Below the pieces are notes generated by a model, which made no database searches, was not told where the DNA came from, and saw only the letters and a list, made by a program, of their open reading frames with translations. DNA of 64,000 bases. Source: Heliocidaris erythrogramma. Taxonomy: Eukaryota > Echinodermata > Echinoidea > Camarodonta > Echinometridae. Positions 1 through 11,924 of the stretch are shown here, one piece after another. The stretch lies in assembly GCA_025617745.1 (NCBI GenBank), contig CM046854.1, forward strand, positions 58,190,721-58,254,720. The letters run 5' to 3'. A program made the translations under genes and the position numbers. How positions within the stretch are numbered: position 1 is the first letter of the stretch; the number at the start of each line of letters is the position of its first letter.

Positions 1-39
1 CAGAGGTTCCCTGTGGCACCTTGTAAGAAGCATTGCGTT

Positions 40-400
40 TAAGCAAAACTGGAATGCAAAACCTGAATTTGAGATCCTGATAGGAGGAAAATCAGAAAGG
101 TGTTGAAAGAGATAGAAACTGTATGTGAGGGAGTATATGACATTGAGAGATAGCGCAAGAGTATGAGGAGGAAAGATGGAGGGAGAGACTGTGTGAGACA
201 GATACAGATTTAAACAAAACTTGAACGCAAAACTGGAATTTGAGATCCCGATTGGTGGAAAATCAGAAAGGTGTTAAGAGAGATAGAAACTGTATGCGAG
301 GGAGTATATGACATTGAGAGATGGCAAGAGAGTATGAGATGGGAGAGTGTGAAAGAGAAGGAGAGATCGAGGGAGAGACTGTGTGAGACAGATACAGAGA
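40..400. repeat. Tandem duplication of about 180 bp, GA-rich
   Basis: Two head-to-tail copies (about 40-209 and 210-400) share the order of blocks AATTTGAGATC, AAATCAGAAAGGTGTT, GAGATAGAAACTGTATG, GGGAGTATATGACATTGAGA and GACTGTGTGAGACAGATACA. They differ by small indels and by GA-tract length. Translations across it are low-complexity and I do not regard them as genes. Confidence 0.75.
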
Positions 401-1350
401 GAAAGGAGGAAAGATTAAAAGAGACCAAGAGAACCCCCCCCAAATCTTCTAGGAAAACATCACAATCTAGTCCATTGATCTTTCCATGCGAGAGATCCCA
501 AAAGCAAGAAAAGCCAAGAACTTGAAATGCACTATGGACAGATAAACCATGCTATGCAAAGTGAATCTGACTTAATTCATAAAGCAATGCCATGTTCCCA
601 AATTACTCCCAATCGGGGTAAACAAACCGTATGGAAAGCATCCCCATACCTCACAATTACCAAACCCATCCATCCCTATATTCCTTCATATCGCCCCGTG
701 ATATCTCCTTTATCAATACGCATCTTGGAGATGCCTAAATTCTTAGAGATTTGATAGGATTACACAAAGGTCATTCCATGTGAAAGATTTATCGTATTAT
801 GTTTTTGAGAAACCAAGGTACAAGTGGGCCATCCATTTTGCGTCGGATTACGGGATAAACAAGTATGTCTCTTTTGGTTTTCCTCGTATCAGATCTTCCA
901 GAAATGCAAAGAGATTTGTCAAAGAAATATATACCCATCTATCAAAACGGGATCTTTTTGTTGAGAAATAACAAGGAATATTGAAAACGAAGAATAAAAA
1001 GCATTTTTATTTTAATGCAATGCTATATTTGTTTTGTTGATTTTTCTTCTTGTCGGGGGTGATTAATTTGATTCTCTAGCAAAAAAAAAAAATTGATTTG
1101 ATATGTTATTTACTTAAGTGTACAAGATTTAAACATTTATCATATAGTGGATGACATATATGGCATCTTTTAGAACTTGGCATAATAAACTAATGATTGT
1201 TTTTTTGTTTGCAGTTGCTATAGATGCTTTATCGTAGGTGTTGGACTAGCTTACCCATCCAAGATATATACATGTAAATGTGTACACATCTACATAAGAT
1301 GTTGTACAAGTACCAAACAAAATGGCGTAGTTATGTGCTCTATTTCAAAC
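401..1350. other. No recognised gene
   Basis: Unique-looking AT-rich sequence. A 63-codon open frame at 780-971 (+) has no recognisable domain, no splice context I can support and no neighbours. A short A-run lies near 1080. Confidence 0.4.
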
Positions 1351-1351
1351 A

Positions 1352-2070
1352 CAATTGAACCCTCATCTCTCCTACCCCACACACTCTCTCTTTTCTCTCT
1401 CTCTCTCTCTCACTCTGTTTTCATCTGTGTTCTCCCTAGCTCTCTATCTATCTATCTATCCAAACCTCTCTCTATTGAACCCTCATCTCTCCTACCCCAC
1501 ACACTCTGTCTTTTCTCTCTCTCTCTCTCTGTCTGCATCCGTGTTCTTCCTAGCTCTCTCTCTCTATCCAAACCTCTCTTTTCCCCCTCTCTCTATACCG
1601 TTTTCTATGTTGCTCCCTAAACTTTTCCTTTGTCTATATCAGTTTCTCCCTGTTTTTCATTTCCTTTCCACCCAACTCTCCCCCTCCATTCTTTATCTCT
1701 TTTCTTTCTTCTCTCTTCATTTCTACCCTTCTCTCTCTTTCTCTCTCTATATATCCTCCTCTCTGTCTCTTTGTTTCTCCCTCTCTTCCTTTATACTTGT
1801 TTCTATTTTTCTATTTTTCTCTCTCCATCATTATTTATGTTTCTCCCTTGTCTCTCCCATTTTCTCTCTCCCACCCCCTCTGTTTCTACCCTCTGTTTCT
1901 CTCTCCCACCCCCTCTGTTGTCTATGTTTCTCTGATTTCGTCTCTGAAATTGTGTCATGCATTGTCTCTTTATTACATTATCCCTTAACTCTTTATCATT
2001 CCTTTATCATAATTTATGCTATATCATTCTTTCTCTCTCTCTCCATCTTTCTCCGTCTCTCTGCCTCATA
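1352..2070. repeat. Polypyrimidine (CT-rich) tract with an internal 120-bp duplication
   Basis: About 700 bp of CT-rich sequence. At its left end a block beginning ATTGAACCCTCATCTCTCC occurs twice (about 1353 and 1473), each copy followed by a (CT)n run. Overlapping open frames in all three frames are Ser/Leu/Phe-rich shadows of the tract. Confidence 0.85.
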
Positions 2071-2199
2071 CTTCTTCATCTCAGGATGTTGTTGCCATGC
2101 CGACCGATACTTCCCACTGTAACAGATCAGTCCCTTAATAAAGAAAACATACAATGTCTTTTTTCACCACCCCTTAGTTGCCTGTCTTTCAACTCTGCT

Positions 2200-2335
2200 A
2201 ATGTCTGTTTTCAGTTAAAACACCGGCCCGCTAAATCGTGTAAATGGCCGGGACCCCCGGATCACTGCTCTGCCCGTCTGTTGATCCACAAACAAGCGTA
2301 AATGTTTCCACCGGGGAAACCACTGTTATTCTTGC
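2200..2335. promoter_or_regulatory. Candidate conserved non-coding island
   Basis: GC-richer, non-repetitive block between simple repeats. It contains a Runx-like AACCAC and a forkhead-like GTAAATGTTT. There is no coding potential in either strand. Regulatory function is inference only; cross-species conservation would decide it. Confidence 0.2.
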
Positions 2336-2475
2336 AAATTCTCTCTCTGGCCCTGTTCCACTCTTAAAGAAGTGGTGGAGTTCTAAGAAATCATGAAAAA
2401 ATACCACTAAGTTTGGAGTTAAAAGTCAGAAAAATATGTAGTAGACTGTATCTTAATGTAACATTTTGGGAATAG

Positions 2476-2551
2476 TCGTCTGCTTGGAGCCAGAAAGGCA
2501 TTATCTCATATACTTTTACATAGAGTTAACGCCCTTCTGGATCTCGACAGA
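2476..2551. repeat. Family B fold-back element (diverged)
   Basis: Left arm GTCTGCTTGGAGCCAGAAAG and right arm AGTTAACGCCCTTCTGG are inverted relatives separated by a short AT-rich loop. Better copies lie at 15,799, 31,019 and 37,071. Confidence 0.7.
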
Positions 2552-3567
2552 CTTTGTGTTGAAGGTATCGTGTGACTCATCTTCAAGTTTTGTTGTCTTA
2601 TCATAATCTGCAATTCTCAAACCTCTTCTTGAAGCAGTTAAAGGAATATTGGATTGAATGAGCAGCAAAGAAAGTGGATAATGTATGCTTGGCAGAAGGT
2701 ATTAGCAGGGAAATTAATTCATAATAGCTTAGTTATAATGTAGGAATTCTAAGTGCGTATATACGCTATAGGCATGCATCCATATGCTTTGTATTAGATT
2801 TTACGTACAGAAGGAGTATGAGCTCTTCTGCACAAGTCAAGTACGTAAAAGCGACATCACTTATTTGGCTATTTGAAGAAACTCTGGTAGCAAAGCGGCC
2901 TCAAGCCTGCATGTCTTTTGATCACTGGTTAATTCTATGCTCTGCTTTATATGGAGCATCCATCTGTTTGGTATTACTTGTGTGGGTGTTAATTTGCAAA
3001 TGGTTGGCACCCTCTTTAAGAACCATCAGACACAATGTACCCCTTCCAAACACGTCACCCAGATGTGATGATGTGCATGCATCAGAGAGTGCAGCGAGAT
3101 TGCGACACCAAGGATTTTATCTGGGATTTTCCGTCTTAGCGCAAACTCTGGCAGCCATTGCAACCAGTCCATAGTGACGTAGGTCACGAGGACACCCCTG
3201 AAGGGTTGCATGTTAAAGGATACACATTTGTTGCAATTGATTAATATTCATATCAAAGAGCATGGTTTGGTCACTCATTAGGAGTACAGAGAACGTGGGA
3301 TACTGAGGAGCCATGTTTTTTTTGGTTGTAAAATGCAATAGTTAAGTAATTTTGCAATGTTCAACTCTGTCCTAACTTTCATTTACCCTCTTGTACACTT
3401 ACTATGTCTCTGTCTCTGTCTCTCTCTCTCCCATGACTTACATGTATTTCCATCTTTCTCCTATGTCACTTAGGGACACTAAGACAAAGTTAAAACAACT
3501 CTCCTGTTTTTCAAGATGTTGGAGGGGGGGAGGGGGTGGGAAACTCTCTTCGCTCATGCTTCCTCCC
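2552..3567. other. No recognised gene
   Basis: A 118-codon open frame at 2818-3174 (+) contains a hydrophobic run (ICLVLLVWVLICKWLA) but shows no domain, signal context or splice support, so I do not call it. A short CT tract lies near 3405-3432. Confidence 0.35.
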
Positions 3568-3707
3568 GGGTAGCGTTTCATCAAGCGTTTTGTCAGTGAT
3601 TTTTTCTGACAAATTTGCTCTCAGCCAATCAGATGCAAGGATTTCAGTAGCTTATAACAGTTGTTGGTAAAAATCACTGACAAAAAAGCTTGATGAAACA
3701 CTCCCCA
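3568..3707 (+). mobile_element. Family A MITE
   Basis: About 140-bp near-palindrome. The left arm TAGCGTTTCATCAAGCGTTT and right arm AAGCTTGATGAAACACTCCC are inverted. The core AGCCAATCAGATGCAAGG is followed by TTTCAGTAGCTTATAACAG. Members recur at 20,730, 23,503, 27,753, 27,952 and 53,053, with a fragment at 44,776. It has no coding capacity, so it is a non-autonomous DNA element. Confidence 0.85.
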
Positions 3708-3828
3708 GGTATCTTTCACTGTTGTTTTCTCTCTCTCTCTGAATCTCTTTCTCCAACTCATCAGCAAACAAAAAGCTAACATTCTGTTACCTTCATGTCC
3801 TTCCACACACATTTTCTTTTGGGAGGTT

Positions 3829-3853
3829 GGGGGGGGGGGGGGGGGGGGGGGGG
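3829..3853. repeat. Homopolymer G run
   Basis: About 25 consecutive G. Exact length is unreliable in assemblies. Confidence 0.85.
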
Positions 3854-4089
3854 TGAGGAGAGGAGGGATGCAGCAATGTCCACTGAATGTGCTGGAACAG
3901 GCAGGCCTGCTTAGGCAAGACAAACAATACCAGTATGATACACACTGCTGGCAATAGATACCTCCGCTGTTTGTTAAGACAACACCCTGCATTTGGATGT
4001 AATTATCTATGGCGACATCCTGGACAAATTTGTCTACAAATCGAGTTTGTGATGAAAGGATGCTGCCAAAAGTGAAATAGGGATAGCAC

Positions 4090-4385
4090 ATAGGTGGAGA
4101 CAGCGAGAAATAGAAAGAGAGAGAGGGAGAGACAGAGAGACAGAGAGACAGAGAGAGATAGTGGTAAAGGAGAGAAAAAGAAAGACAGAAATAACAGAAA
4201 ATGACGGAGAAAAATTGACAGAGCGAGAGAGAGAGAGAGGAGGATTAACAAATGCACGTAAGTATCCATTAAGTGAAGAGGATGTGGGAAGAAGTGATCA
4301 CTTTATTAATGGAAGAGGGAGAGAGAGAGAGGGAGAGAGAAACAGACATAGAAACAGACATGGTTAGAGGAGAGAGAGAGAGAGC
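4090..4385. repeat. GA-rich polypurine tract
   Basis: Imperfect (GA)n with interspersed GACA units. Open frames here are Arg/Glu-rich or Ser/Leu-rich shadows. Confidence 0.85.
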
Positions 4386-4923
4386 GAGCTTGACAAACAC
4401 ATCCAAGTAGGCTATCTATAAAGTGAGATTAATATTGAGGGTGGATTGATCACTTTATCAATGAAAGAACAAAACTGCTTGCAGATTGAATACTTCATCA
4501 GATCGTTGACTGCGGTAAACCAAAAGTCATCTCCTCCTACATAGCACGATCAGTTGATTGATCATGCCACAGTCAACGGAATCGCACCAACACTTCCAGT
4601 GTATGTATGGAGAAAGGCAGGAGACTCGAAGAGGTCATTGCGAGGAAGGAAAATAGAAATGCCATGGTAGTACTAACTTAACCCTTAGGCTGTTACCTTA
4701 TTTAAGTATTAATTGATATGCGGGAGTCCCTTCTCTCAAATGAAGAAAAAAAAAAGCAAAAACAACAACTAAAAAACCCCCCAATTGTTGAATATTACAA
4801 TGAAAAGGATTTCTGTGTTCTACATTTGAAATTGATACAGCTGTGATTCAGAAGTATAATTGAGAGTATAAGGGTGAGAAAAATAAGCCCGGAGGGAAAT
4901 GAAAAGTTAATCTTGCAATGCAT

Positions 4924-5439
4924 TAAAGGGAAAGTCCACCCTGGTATTCAGTTGATTTGAATAAAAGAAGAAAAATGAGAGAAACAGATAAGTGAAAGTT
5001 TGAGGAAAATCCGATAAGAAATAAGAAAGTAATGAATGTTTGAAGTTGACTCTGACGTATCTTGCGAGCTCCTCTCCTATTTGATGAGTACAGAAAATTT
5101 CATAAATTGTCATTTTTATTAGTTTTTGATGAAGGAACAGGTTTGTTTCATACAGGTTTTATGTAAAAACATATAAGCAATGATTATATCTAAGGTGCAT
5201 ACATGTGTTTTCTATAGAGAAAATGGAAATTAATGATTTTTGGGGTACAGGGCAAAACGGGAGAGGAGTGCGCAAGATACATCACGGAGTTGCCAATTTG
5301 TGTCTGATTGATTATAACTTTAAAACTCCATAACTTTCTTATTTCTTATCATATTTTGCTCAAACCTTCACTGATCGGTTTCTTTGATTTTTCTGCTTCT
5401 TTTAAAACCAACTTGTAATCAGGGTGGACTTCCCTTTTA
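4924..5439. mobile_element. MITE with long imperfect TIRs (AAAGGGAAGTCCACCCT ends)
   Basis: The ends AAAGGGAAAGTCCACCCTG and CAGGGTGGACTTCCCTTTT are inverted. The similarity continues inward for roughly 100 bp on each side, with a shared inverted GATAAGAAATAAGAAAG block. Flanks are compatible with a TA target duplication. No transposase is present, so it is a non-autonomous DNA element. Confidence 0.85.
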
Positions 5440-5454
5440 ATAGAAATTTCCATG

Positions 5455-5725
5455 GCAGACAGAGAGAGAGGGAGACAGAGAGAGGGAGACAGATAGAGGG
5501 AGACAGATAGAGAGAGGGAAGGAGAGAGAGGGAGGGTAGGGAGAGGGTGAGGGAGAGGAAGTAGCATTGATGTAGAGAAAAGGGGAGACATAAATTAAAT
5601 GTAGACATATGCCTCAAAAAGGAGAAGTACAAAAGATGAGAGAAAGAGAAAGAGAGAAAGAGGGGGAAAAAGAAACAAAGGAATTGATAGAGCAATGTTA
5701 TTAAAGAGAAAGTAAGGATAGAATG

Positions 5726-5762
<37 letters not shown>

Positions 5763-5775
5763 GGAGAAATAATGA
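5455..5775. repeat. GA-rich polypurine tract
   Basis: Imperfect (GA)n and GGGAGACAGA-type repeats, ending in a pure (GA)n run near 5731-5756. Confidence 0.85.
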
Positions 5776-5939
5776 ATGAGAGAATAGCAACCAGCTAATA
5801 AAGATGTAAGGTATCACAGACTCCTAAGTCACTGTGCTATTAAAGCAAAAGGAAAAAAAAAAGGTACCGTATTTCTTACGGTCATTATAAAGTATTCAGC
5901 ACACTGCAGAGGGAAATAGAGGTGTTATTTTACGCCCAT

Positions 5940-6245
5940 AAATACTAAATGTGCGACGACTCCCCCGAAAGGGGTCAAATTATCCCCGCTAATTGGCGCA
6001 CGGGGAGCGTATGCCTGAGCAATGTAATCCTGGTGTTAATTGTGCCAGCGCAAACTATTTCCACTTCATTCACAATATCAGGTTCGTTGTCCCCGCAGCA
6101 AAAGAACAAATACGCTTGATGAATCTGGGGGAATGAAGGCATTGATCCGCCAAACAATCCTCCTTAAAGTCCCATCGGAAAATTAAGGAATCCATTGACT
6201 TCTGCTTCCGAGAATCTTTCGTGAGTGCAGTTGTCTTTGTTTTCA
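5940..6245. promoter_or_regulatory. Candidate conserved non-coding island
   Basis: Low-repeat, GC-richer block with homeodomain-like GCTAATTGG, TGTAATCC and GTTAATTGTG clustered in about 60 bp. No open frame reads like protein. An enhancer is inferred from motif clustering and contrast with the repeat-rich flanks. Confidence 0.25.
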
Positions 6246-6442
6246 AAGAAATGCGAAAATGCACTTGTCCCTTTTATTAAAATGTTATTTTAGTTAGTTG
6301 TTGTAGGTGTGAGATGAAATGAATTGAGATGCTTAGATAGCACATGTTTTTTGGAGGGTGTACCTCTGAAATAATGTAATTTGATAGTTTAGCTTCCAGG
6401 ATCCTTTTACAGTTAATTACGTGAACATGGTATCTACCTCGC

Positions 6443-6522
6443 TTAAGCCATTGCCTACTGGAACCGGGTGATTCCTGTATTTAGCCTATGGGAATTAGAG
6501 GATTCAGTGGTCAATGGGTTAA
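6443..6522. mobile_element. Family G fold-back element with TTAA ends
   Basis: Starts TTAAGCCATTGCCTACTGG and ends CAGTGGTCAATGGGTTAA. The arms are inverted around CTATGGGAATTAG. Relatives lie at 21,733, 27,613 and 33,870. TTAA ends are typical of piggyBac-superfamily targets. Confidence 0.7.
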
Positions 6523-6544
6523 ACACTATTTAATAGTAGGTTCT

Positions 6545-7360
6545 TCTCTTGCTCTCTCTCCCTCTTTTCTTGCCAATCATGTGTGAAAACCTTTCTTCAC
6601 TCCTATTCCGCTACCCTCTTTTACCCTTTATGATATATTCTTATATCATTTTGTCTCTGCTTCTCCCTACATCTAGCTCTCTGTACCTATTTCTTCATCT
6701 TTTTTTTCCTCACCATTATAGCTCTTCATCTTTCTCTCTCCATGCCTTTATTTCTACCTCTATTAAGCTCTCTTTATCCCTGGACAATTTCCATGCTCCT
6801 ATCCATTTTTCTCCTTTTCTCTTTATCTTTAATCTTCTATATTTTTTGTTATATCCCCCCTCTCTCTCTCTCTTTCTCTGTTATCCCTTTGTCTTTCTCC
6901 CATGATCTTGCCCTTGTTTTCCCTCTCTTTCTCTCTTTCTCTCCCTCTCTCCCTCCCTCTATCTCTCTTCCTCTCACACCCTTCACTCACTTCTCTACAT
7001 TTCTCTCTCCTTTTCTCCCCCTCTCTCCCTCTTCATCTCCACTTTCCCATTTTCTCTTTTCCTTTGCCATTTTGTCTGTCTTTCTGTCTCACTCTATCTC
7101 TCGCTCTGTCTCTGTCTCTCTGTCTCTGTCTCTGTTTCTGTCTCTCTGTCTCTGTCTCTGTCTCTTTCTCATAATCAGCTCTCTTTCTTCCTTGGTTCTT
7201 CTCTTCCCCTCTCATCTTCCCATCCCCTCTCTTCTTCCCATCCCCCTCTCTCTAGCTCTCTTTCTCCCTTGGTGCCTCTCTTCCCTTCCACCTCATCTTC
7301 CCATTATCCCTCTCTCTGTCTGTCTGTCTCTCTCTGTCTCTCTCTCCATGTTACCCTCTT
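6545..7360. repeat. Long polypyrimidine (CT-rich) tract
   Basis: About 800 bp of CT-rich sequence including (CTCTGT)n near 7105-7165. The long Ser/Leu/Phe-rich open frames across it, up to 250 codons, are composition artefacts. Confidence 0.9.
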
Positions 7361-7944
7361 TTGTCTTCTCTTCCATATATATGTCATATCCCATGAACCC
7401 AAAGCTTGAAACTGATGGGAAATGGGTGGAAAAGGAAGTAAAAATGCCACTGGCTGTTTCCACAAGTTTCCACAATATTTATCAAAGATTATGACAAATT
7501 TAGATAGCTGCCTAGTTCGTTTACATGTATATTACCACAACAATATTGCTGCTAGTGAAGATGGGGGTTCTAGGGAAATACATGCCAACGTACGCCGCCG
7601 CTGTTTTCTGCAACTTGAAATGGAGCGTTTATTTGTCCATCAGGAGTTTGAGAATACACCTAAGGGGGATTTGGTCTAAATCCGGTGTTCAAACTTTACT
7701 TTGTATCGTTGGGTTATTGTCCAGAAAGAAAAAAGAAAAAATTTGTCTGATATGTACATGTAGCAGAGATACATTCTTGTGCTAATGTTGTTGAAAGATT
7801 GACATTGACATTGACATTGAAAATGATTTATTTCCATAAAGAGAATTGATAGTATGTGAAATATTTCATAGGTCATTAGTAGTACAGAAGAATAAAAGAA
7901 TATATCCAGAAAGGAACTGGAAACCTGAGTGCATTATCTAGAGA
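7361..7944. other. No recognised gene
   Basis: Mixed sequence with a small GACATT tandem at 7800-7820. A block near 7648-7681 (GAATACACCTAAGGGGG, then CTAAATCC) recurs diverged at 8490-8523. Confidence 0.4.
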
Positions 7945-8100
7945 TAGGGAGGAAAAAAAAGATTGAGAGATTCAGAGATAGAAAGATAGAGAGATAGAGA
8001 GATGGAGAGATAGGGAGATGGTGGGATGGATAGGACAGAAAAAGAGATACATCAATGGAAAAAGAGGGAGAGTGAGAGAGAAACACCGGATAGAATATTG

Positions 8101-8131
<31 letters not shown>

Positions 8132-8275
8132 GAAAGGAGGGAAAGAGAAATAAGAAAAGAAAGAGGAGACAGAAAGAGAGAAGAGAAAAAGTGAGGGAGA
8201 AGGGGAAAGGAGAGGGGAGAGGGAAAAAAGCTTGGGAGAGAGAGAGAGAGAGAGAGAGAAAAGGAAGATAGATAG
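7945..8275. repeat. GA/GATA-rich polypurine tract
   Basis: (GATAGA)n grading into (GA)n and GGGAGA repeats. Open frames on both strands are shadows. Confidence 0.9.
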
Positions 8276-9008
8276 ATGCTGTAAGAGACTGGGAGACAGT
8301 TCAGGCAGTGAAAAACAGGGTAGCAGAGCGATGAGAAATGAAACCAATTATGTTTGAGAAAGCATTGATATTTCAAAAGAGATTTGGAAGATATAAAAGA
8401 TGATCGATCAAAAGAAAGAAAGGCTATTAACCCACAATACATCATGATGAATTTGGTTAGCAATATTCCCGGAAGCATCCGCAAGTTCGAGAATATACCT
8501 TAGGGGGTTGCTGTGCTCTAAATCCAGTCCTCTAAATCCGATCTTCCGAATTTACACTACATCCACAATGTTCATGGACATTACAAAAAGTACATAACCA
8601 CTCGCTGACATTTCATTGAGAAAAAGGCCACGAAAAAACAAGTTACAAACCGCGGCTTTGAGTTCCGAAGATGTTATTTGATGGCAAGGGGGAAAAACTA
8701 GTTCCTGTTGTCAAGCATTTGTCTCGAGTGAAGCAGCTGTGCAGCGTGCTGCAGCTACAATTAGGTTATTGTATTAAACGGTTGAAGGAAAAACAGGTAT
8801 TTTAGTTGGTTTTATTTTAGAAGAGAAAATGGGTTGAGTTAGGATTATGTCTGGCATCTAAATGTAGCAGAGGGGCTTAAAGGTGTTAGTCTGCTATTTC
8901 CCGATAAGAGAAATGGACAAGGTTCTCTGTAAGAAATGGATTTCGGTTGGAAAAAGTGGGAATTTGTTAAGCTTAGGTCTCTAAAAGACAACGGATAGTC
9001 TTATGTAT
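8276..9008. other. No recognised gene
   Basis: AT-rich unique-looking sequence. It includes the diverged second copy (8490-8523) of the 7.65-kb block; nothing else is identified. Confidence 0.4.
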
Positions 9009-9486
9009 TTGGGCCATTCTTTGTAAAGTGAAACTTTCGGTCACACACATGACCATTGAATTTTGCCTCATTGCCGGAAAATCGGATTATATTTTATTGA
9101 TTTTTTTTATATTACCAGTTTCTTCCTTAAAAAATATTTCCTTTTCTTTGACTAGAAAAAGTCATTACGGTACCCAACCATAATGTTTTTACAGAGACAT
9201 TTAAAAATGCCCTTTTGTGAAAGGTCACACACTTGACCGACCCAATTTTCACCTCTAAAATAAAAGAATGCTCACTAATTTATGGAAAATAATGGACATA
9301 ATGTTGACCTCTGAAAGAAAATGATATACTCTCATATAAAATACTTATCCTGCATCTGTTGGGGGTAAGTTTGTTATTCAAATATCCAAAATTAGAGACT
9401 TCTACTTCACGACAAATACTGGAAAATGAGGTTTAAATAAACTATTTTTCAGGATTTTGGTCACACACGTGACTGAGAATGGCCAA
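9009..9486. mobile_element. Fold-back element with GGCCATTCT ends and repeated GGTCACACAC motifs
   Basis: TTTGGGCCATTCT at the left is inverted at the right as AGAATGGCCAA. Internally GGTCACACAC followed by NTGAC occurs three times (near 9039, 9222 and 9461), two of them beside the ends. No coding capacity. A non-autonomous DNA element is the best reading. Confidence 0.55.
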
Positions 9487-9577
9487 TTTATTGATAATAT
9501 TATCAATAGTTATAGGAGGGAGCCTTGTCTTTACTAAACTTTCTCACACGTTATAAGTATGTGATATAGAGCATATC

Positions 9578-9646
9578 GTCTGTTTGGAGCCAGAAGGGTG
9601 TTAATTTATATCGTTTAACACAGAGTTAACGCCCGTCTGGCTCCAA
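9578..9646. repeat. Family B fold-back element
   Basis: GTCTGTTTGGAGCCAGAAGG and AACGCCCGTCTGGCTCCAA are inverted arms around an AT-rich loop, and the left flank is TA. Confidence 0.8.
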
Positions 9647-9882
9647 TGTATGATATCACTGACAATGGGTAATGGCTAATAAAAGTCAACTCATTTCAAT
9701 GGTTCTTATTGATATTGTGAATAGTAATATTTGTATTAATATTATGAATTTAATGAATTCTGGCCAAAAGTGAAGAAGTAATAAAGTATCTAAAAATACC
9801 ATTGCACACAGGCATGAATTCAAAGATACATAACCCTTTCTTTTCCTTTGTGTGCATAGAGGCAGTAGCAATGAAGTCCATA

Positions 9883-9953
9883 TGCTAAGAGCCAGCAGGG
9901 CATTCAACCATATGCTTTTTTACAAAGTTAATGCTTTTTTGTGTCTCAACAGA
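9883..9953. repeat. Family B fold-back element (strongly diverged)
   Basis: TAAGAGCCAGCAGGGCATT and AAGTTAATGC, then TCTCAACAGA, keep the B order, but the arms no longer pair well. Confidence 0.4.
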
Positions 9954-10154
9954 CAAAACTATAATTATTTTGGTTCCTTGATTTATTGAGGAGGAATAAA
10001 AATAAGCATACACTGCTTTAATATCTACTGTAGATGTGTGACTACAGAAATTCCTTGTATTCTAATTTGAAATACACATCAGTGAGCTTGAAGTTCATTC
10101 TTCAAGAATATATATATGTACTTGCATCAGAAGAGTGTGTATGTGCATGCATGA

Positions 10155-10500
10155 CCTATAAAGAGAGAGATGGAAGGGGAGGGAGAGAGTGAGAGAGTGT
10201 TAAGAGAATGGAGAAAAACAAAAAGAAAGATTGGAGAGAGGGGAGGGACTGGGAGAAAAGCAAGAAGAGAGATGAATGAGGGGAAAGAGAGGGATAGAGT
10301 GAAAGAAAGATGAGAGATATAGTGAGAGAGAGAGGAGAGGAGAGGAGAGAAAAGACTGAGAAAAAGAGCGAGAGAGAGAGAGCAAAGAATGAGTAAGAGG
10401 TGGAGAGAGACTGGGAGAGTTAGATAGCTTGAGAAAAAGATGCAGAGAGGGTATGAGAGAGATAGGGAGATAGAGAAACAGAAGCTCAAAAGAGAGAGTA
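10155..10500. repeat. GA-rich polypurine tract
   Basis: Imperfect (GA)n. The long minus-strand Ser/Leu-rich frames over it are composition artefacts. Confidence 0.9.
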
Positions 10501-10639
10501 GAATATGGAATTACCATCCTTTGACAATAAAAACAATAATGATGATAATATCTTTCAAAAGAAGCCATTGACCTATTCTTTGCCAGTCTGCCCAGACTCG
10601 GCACCAAGAATAACACCAGGCAATAACCTGTAGCTACAC

Positions 10640-10850
10640 ATTCACTCTGCATACATTGTGCATTCCTCCCATTACACACAACAAATACCCATTTTACGCC
10701 CAGCAGAATAAGCACATTAACATTACGGTCGCGGCACTCCACAGCCACGGTACGCCTGCCAAAGGGCCTCCGTGCATGAAAAACGAGCGGCGTAACGCAA
10801 TCTCCAAAATTTACCCGCAACTACACGGAAGTCATTGAACCTTGGGGTAG
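10640..10850. promoter_or_regulatory. Candidate CpG-containing non-coding island
   Basis: CpG-richer block (for example CGGTCGCGGCACTCC and GAGCGGCGTAACGC) in an AT-rich setting. No supported exon. Regulatory role is inferred. Confidence 0.2.
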
Positions 10851-10979
10851 GCTGTTGTCGAACTCGGGACGGCTGGAAATGGAATTTAGGGTTGAAGGTT
10901 ACGGCTACGTGTTGATTAGGGTTAACTCTGCAGCAAAGGAGGCAGTGCTGTGGCCATGAAACTGTTGTAGAGATTATTT

Positions 10980-11924
10980 TAGGAACGGGAGTGCATTACT
11001 GCAATAGAAGACCTTTTATGTAATTTTTTTTTGTTGCACAATTGTATTGTATTTGCTGCATTGTAATTTACAGATGTAATACATTTGAAACATACTAGAT
11101 GCAATTCACAATGAAAAGAACATCAGAAATGTAATTGATGAAAAGAATATGAGACAATGAAAAATGAAAAGAATTTAAGAAATGGAAGTAACATTGAAGA
11201 CAACTTGAAAAATGTGATTAAAAGCGTATAGAAAAGTCTGAACACCTCATTTTATATAGTGTCCTACTCCTAGGAAAACACACTGACACTGAAATATTCT
11301 TTGGGATATTATGTTCTACATATATTCAAAACGTTGAAAAGAAATGCCCAAAATTAGAGCAAAGAAAGCAATATTATCAACTTGTAATCTTAGAAAGGTT
11401 TCAGTGTGGCAAAACAGTGGAAATAGAAAGCCAGGAATAAGCAAAATGCTTTTGGGATGTTACAGAAGGAGTAGTGTACAAGTGTCAAGGATTTTAATAT
11501 TAAAAGAAAAAATGAATTTGCAAAATGAAATAGGTTCTGGAAAGATGGAAAAGTACAAAAAAAGAAAGAACAGGATGGAAATTATGGCATTGATTACACT
11601 AAAAGCTTCAGGATACAGACTGAGGATTAGCCAAAAATCCTTCTTAGGATTTTCATGAAATTAAATAATTTTTCCTACTATGTGCATAAAGAAATACGAG
11701 GAAATTTATCAGGGAAAGAAATACGAAAACCTGCTGGGATAGGCTTTGTACAGATTATCTTTGTTTCAATATATTAGATAGGATACAATATAACTTTGCG
11801 GTTTGTATTTAAAAAACAAAATCTTGGCGACTGTGTTTTAAGTACATGTAAGAAGGATAGGGAAAGTGGGTAAAAATGTCATTTGAGAGCTACAAGAGCA
11901 TTACTTCAAGTAAAGTAATAGGAG
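10980..11924. other. No recognised gene
   Basis: A/G-rich low-complexity stretch with many GAAAAGAA words (11,100-11,230). A 104-codon Lys/Arg/Ser-rich frame at 11,344-11,658 (+) has no domain and I do not call it. Confidence 0.35.

Noticed and set aside
1355-2122. 255-codon Ser/Leu/Phe-rich frame, and similar frames at 6,549-7,494, 7,934-8,484, 10,127-10,820 and 16,015-16,599
   Set aside because: All lie in CT/GA simple repeats and are open in several frames at once.
2818-3174. 118-codon frame with one hydrophobic stretch
   Set aside because: No family, no splice signals or neighbours; length is within chance for this composition.
11344-11658. 104-codon Lys/Arg/Ser-rich plus frame
   Set aside because: Follows low-complexity GAAAAG sequence and lacks any recognisable motif.
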